Source: Rhodocyclaceae bacterium
Lineage (GTDB): Bacteria > Pseudomonadota > Gammaproteobacteria > Burkholderiales > Rhodocyclaceae
Reading direction: 5' to 3'
Assembly (NCBI GenBank): GCA_028687645.1
Contig: JAQTZQ010000023.1
Coordinates: 1-33,930, forward strand
DNA: 33,930 nt
Of the stretch, positions 32,657 through 33,930 are shown piece by piece. The notes beneath the pieces are model-generated. The model was not told the origin of the DNA, made no database searches, and worked only from the letters and a program-made list of their open reading frames with translations. Numbering within the stretch: the stretch's first letter is position 1; each line of letters opens with the position of its first letter. The position numbers were made by a program, and so were the translations under genes.

Positions 32657-33930
32657 ATACCGTCTGGTTCTCACTGCGTCGCCGCCTGCTCGGCCTGCTG
32701 CTTGGCGGCGTCGCCATTGCCTGGCTGGTGACCATGGTTTTCAGCTACATCGATGCCCACCATGAAGTCGATGAGCTGTTTGACGCCCAACTCGCCCAGG
32801 CCGCCCAAACCTTGCTCGCGCTGGCTGGGCACGATGAAGGCGACGACATTGAGGAACTCGGTGATATCGCCCACAAATACCAGCGCCGCCTGCGTTTCCA
32901 GATCTGGAGCGGCGACGGCAAGCTGTTGATGCGCTCAAAAAATGCCCCGGAAACGGCGTTGACCGTAACGAATGGCTTTTCCGAAACGCGCAACCGTAAC
33001 GAAGGCCATTGGCGACACTTCAGCCAATGGAATCACGAGCGCAGCCTGCAAGTTCAGGTCAGTGAAAACCACCATATCCGCGATGACCTGATTGGCCATA
33101 TCGCCTGGCGCCTGTTGCTGCCGGCGCTCTTTGGCTTGCCGCTGATCGGCCTCTGGGTCTGGCTGGCAACGCGGCAAGGGCTTTCGTCACTTGATGGCAT
33201 TGCCCGACAAATCGCCAGCCGCGAACCGCAGCAATTGCAGCCGCTCAACCCGGCCAGCGCTCCCGAAGAAATCCGCACCATGCTGGAGGCGCTCAACGGT
33301 CTTTTCCGCCGCGTCGCTGAAACGCTGGATGCCGAGCGCCGCTTCACTGCTGACGCCGCCCACGAACTGCGCACCCCGCTTGCCGCGCTCCAGGCGCAAT
33401 TGCAGGTTGCCCTGCGGGCCAGGGACGACGACGAGCGCGGGCGCTCACTAACGCAATTGCAACACGGTCTGACCCGTGCCTCGCATCTGGTCGACCAGAT
33501 GCTGCAACTGGCTCGCCTCGACCCGGAATCCAGCCTGCCCGACAGCCAGGCGGTCGATCTTTCAAGGCTGGCCGAAGACGTTTGCGCCGAACTCGGCACC
33601 GCCATTCTTGATAAAAATCTCGACTTTGATCTTCAGGCGGCACCGGGCTGCACGGTCACGGGTCAGCCTGAATGGTTGCGCGTCTTGATGCGCAACCTGG
33701 TGGATAACGCCATCCGCTACACGCCGCCGGGCGGAAAAATTGTGGTCAGTCTGAGTGAGGAGCAAAACGGCTGTCGCTTCACGGTCTGCGACAACGGGCC
33801 GGGTATCCCGGCAGAAGAACGGGATGCCGTCCTGCGCCGCTTTCATCGCCTGAATCACGAAGATCAACCCGGCAGCGGCCTTGGGCTATCCATTGTTTCT
33901 CGGATTGCCGAATTGCATGGTGCACAAATT
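32653..33930 (+). CDS. qseC: QseC-like sensor histidine kinase, cut by the window edge
   Basis: Starts at GTG overlapping the regulator stop (GTGA). The first 426 residues are in the window and the frame is open to the last base. An N-terminal membrane helix (LLGLLLGGVAIAWLVTMVF) is followed by a periplasmic domain of about 120 residues, a second helix (LLLPALFGLPLIGLWVWLA), a HAMP-like part, the phosphorylated His in DAAHELRTPLAAL (about residue 237), an N-box (NLVDNAIRYTPPGG) and glycine boxes (DNGPGIP, GSGLGLSIV). Only the last few dozen residues are missing. The periplasmic domain contains the GTTGACCGTAAC word at 32958. Confidence 0.9.
   Translation, partial: MNTVWFSLRRRLLGLLLGGVAIAWLVTMVFSYIDAHHEVDELFDAQLAQAAQTLLALAGHDEGDDIEELGDIAHKYQRRLRFQIWSGDGKLLMRSKNAPETALTVTNGFSETRNRNEGHWRHFSQWNHERSLQVQVSENHHIRDDLIGHIAWRLLLPALFGLPLIGLWVWLATRQGLSSLDGIARQIASREPQQLQPLNPASAPEEIRTMLEALNGLFRRVAETLDAERRFTADAAHELRTPLAALQAQLQVALRARDDDERGRSLTQLQHGLTRASHLVDQMLQLARLDPESSLPDSQAVDLSRLAEDVCAELGTAILDKNLDFDLQAAPGCTVTGQPEWLRVLMRNLVDNAIRYTPPGGKIVVSLSEEQNGCRFTVCDNGPGIPAEERDAVLRRFHRLNHEDQPGSGLGLSIVSRIAELHGAQI

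Noticed and set aside
1-33930. CRISPR array, tRNA or rRNA genes
   Set aside because: No regularly spaced identical repeats with unique spacers and no tRNA- or rRNA-like sequence were seen on reading through; the repeats found are palindromic elements, operators and IS ends.

Overview
The window looks like chromosomal DNA of a beta-proteobacterium, most likely of the Rhodocyclales (Dechloromonas/Azonexus type). That placement is inferred from gene content, moderately high GC and the kinds of intergenic repeats; no rRNA or tRNA gene is present to confirm it. No CRISPR array or phage region was seen.

Positions 69-15291 (minus strand) hold one long [NiFe]-hydrogenase locus. In transcription order it is hybO-hybA-hybB-hybC (a membrane-anchored, periplasm-facing uptake hydrogenase of the E. 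coli Hyd-2 type), hybD-hybG-hybE (its protease and chaperones), hypC-hypD-hypE-hypX (Fe(CN)2CO assembly, with the aerobic CO-forming HypX) and hoxA-hoxB-hoxC (NtrC-type activator plus H2-sensing regulatory hydrogenase). Most junctions overlap by a few bases. Two junctions do not: a strong intrinsic terminator between hybC and hybD, and a roughly 0.5 kb inverted-repeat element between hypD and hypE. Upstream of hybO lies a near-consensus sigma54 -24/-12 element with a possible IHF site and a distal inverted repeat. This fits control by HoxA, so the operon appears to encode its own H2-responsive switch. hypF lies upstream (16752-19103) with an unrelated-looking AAA/DUF4143 ATPase between it and hybO. 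hypA and hypB are not in the window.

Positions 19393-21144 encode a Tat-exported lipoprotein metallophosphoesterase. An IS4-family element with a frameshifted transposase (21404-22922) ends 27 bp before an OmpR-type regulator. That regulator starts a plus-strand set: regulator, sensor kinase, EptA-type phosphoethanolamine transferase and PAP2 phosphatase (22950-27513), a PmrAB/EptA-like lipid A modification module. Three direct repeats at an exact 11-bp period stand before eptA. The module is closed on the right by insertion-sequence debris, including a truncated IS1634-type transposase (27514-28620).

Positions 28642-30205 (minus) carry a YkgJ-type cysteine-cluster protein and a TonB-like protein. 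From 30512 to the right edge (plus) there is an operon of a monoheme SHP-type cytochrome c (DUF1924), a diheme cytochrome c (DHC), a cytochrome b561 and a QseBC-like two-component system (qseC cut by the window end). Four hexamers at 11-bp period lie before it and look like the operator of its own regulator.

Two families of GC-rich palindromic repeats are scattered through the window. One copy is read in frame inside hypF and another forms the end of hybA.
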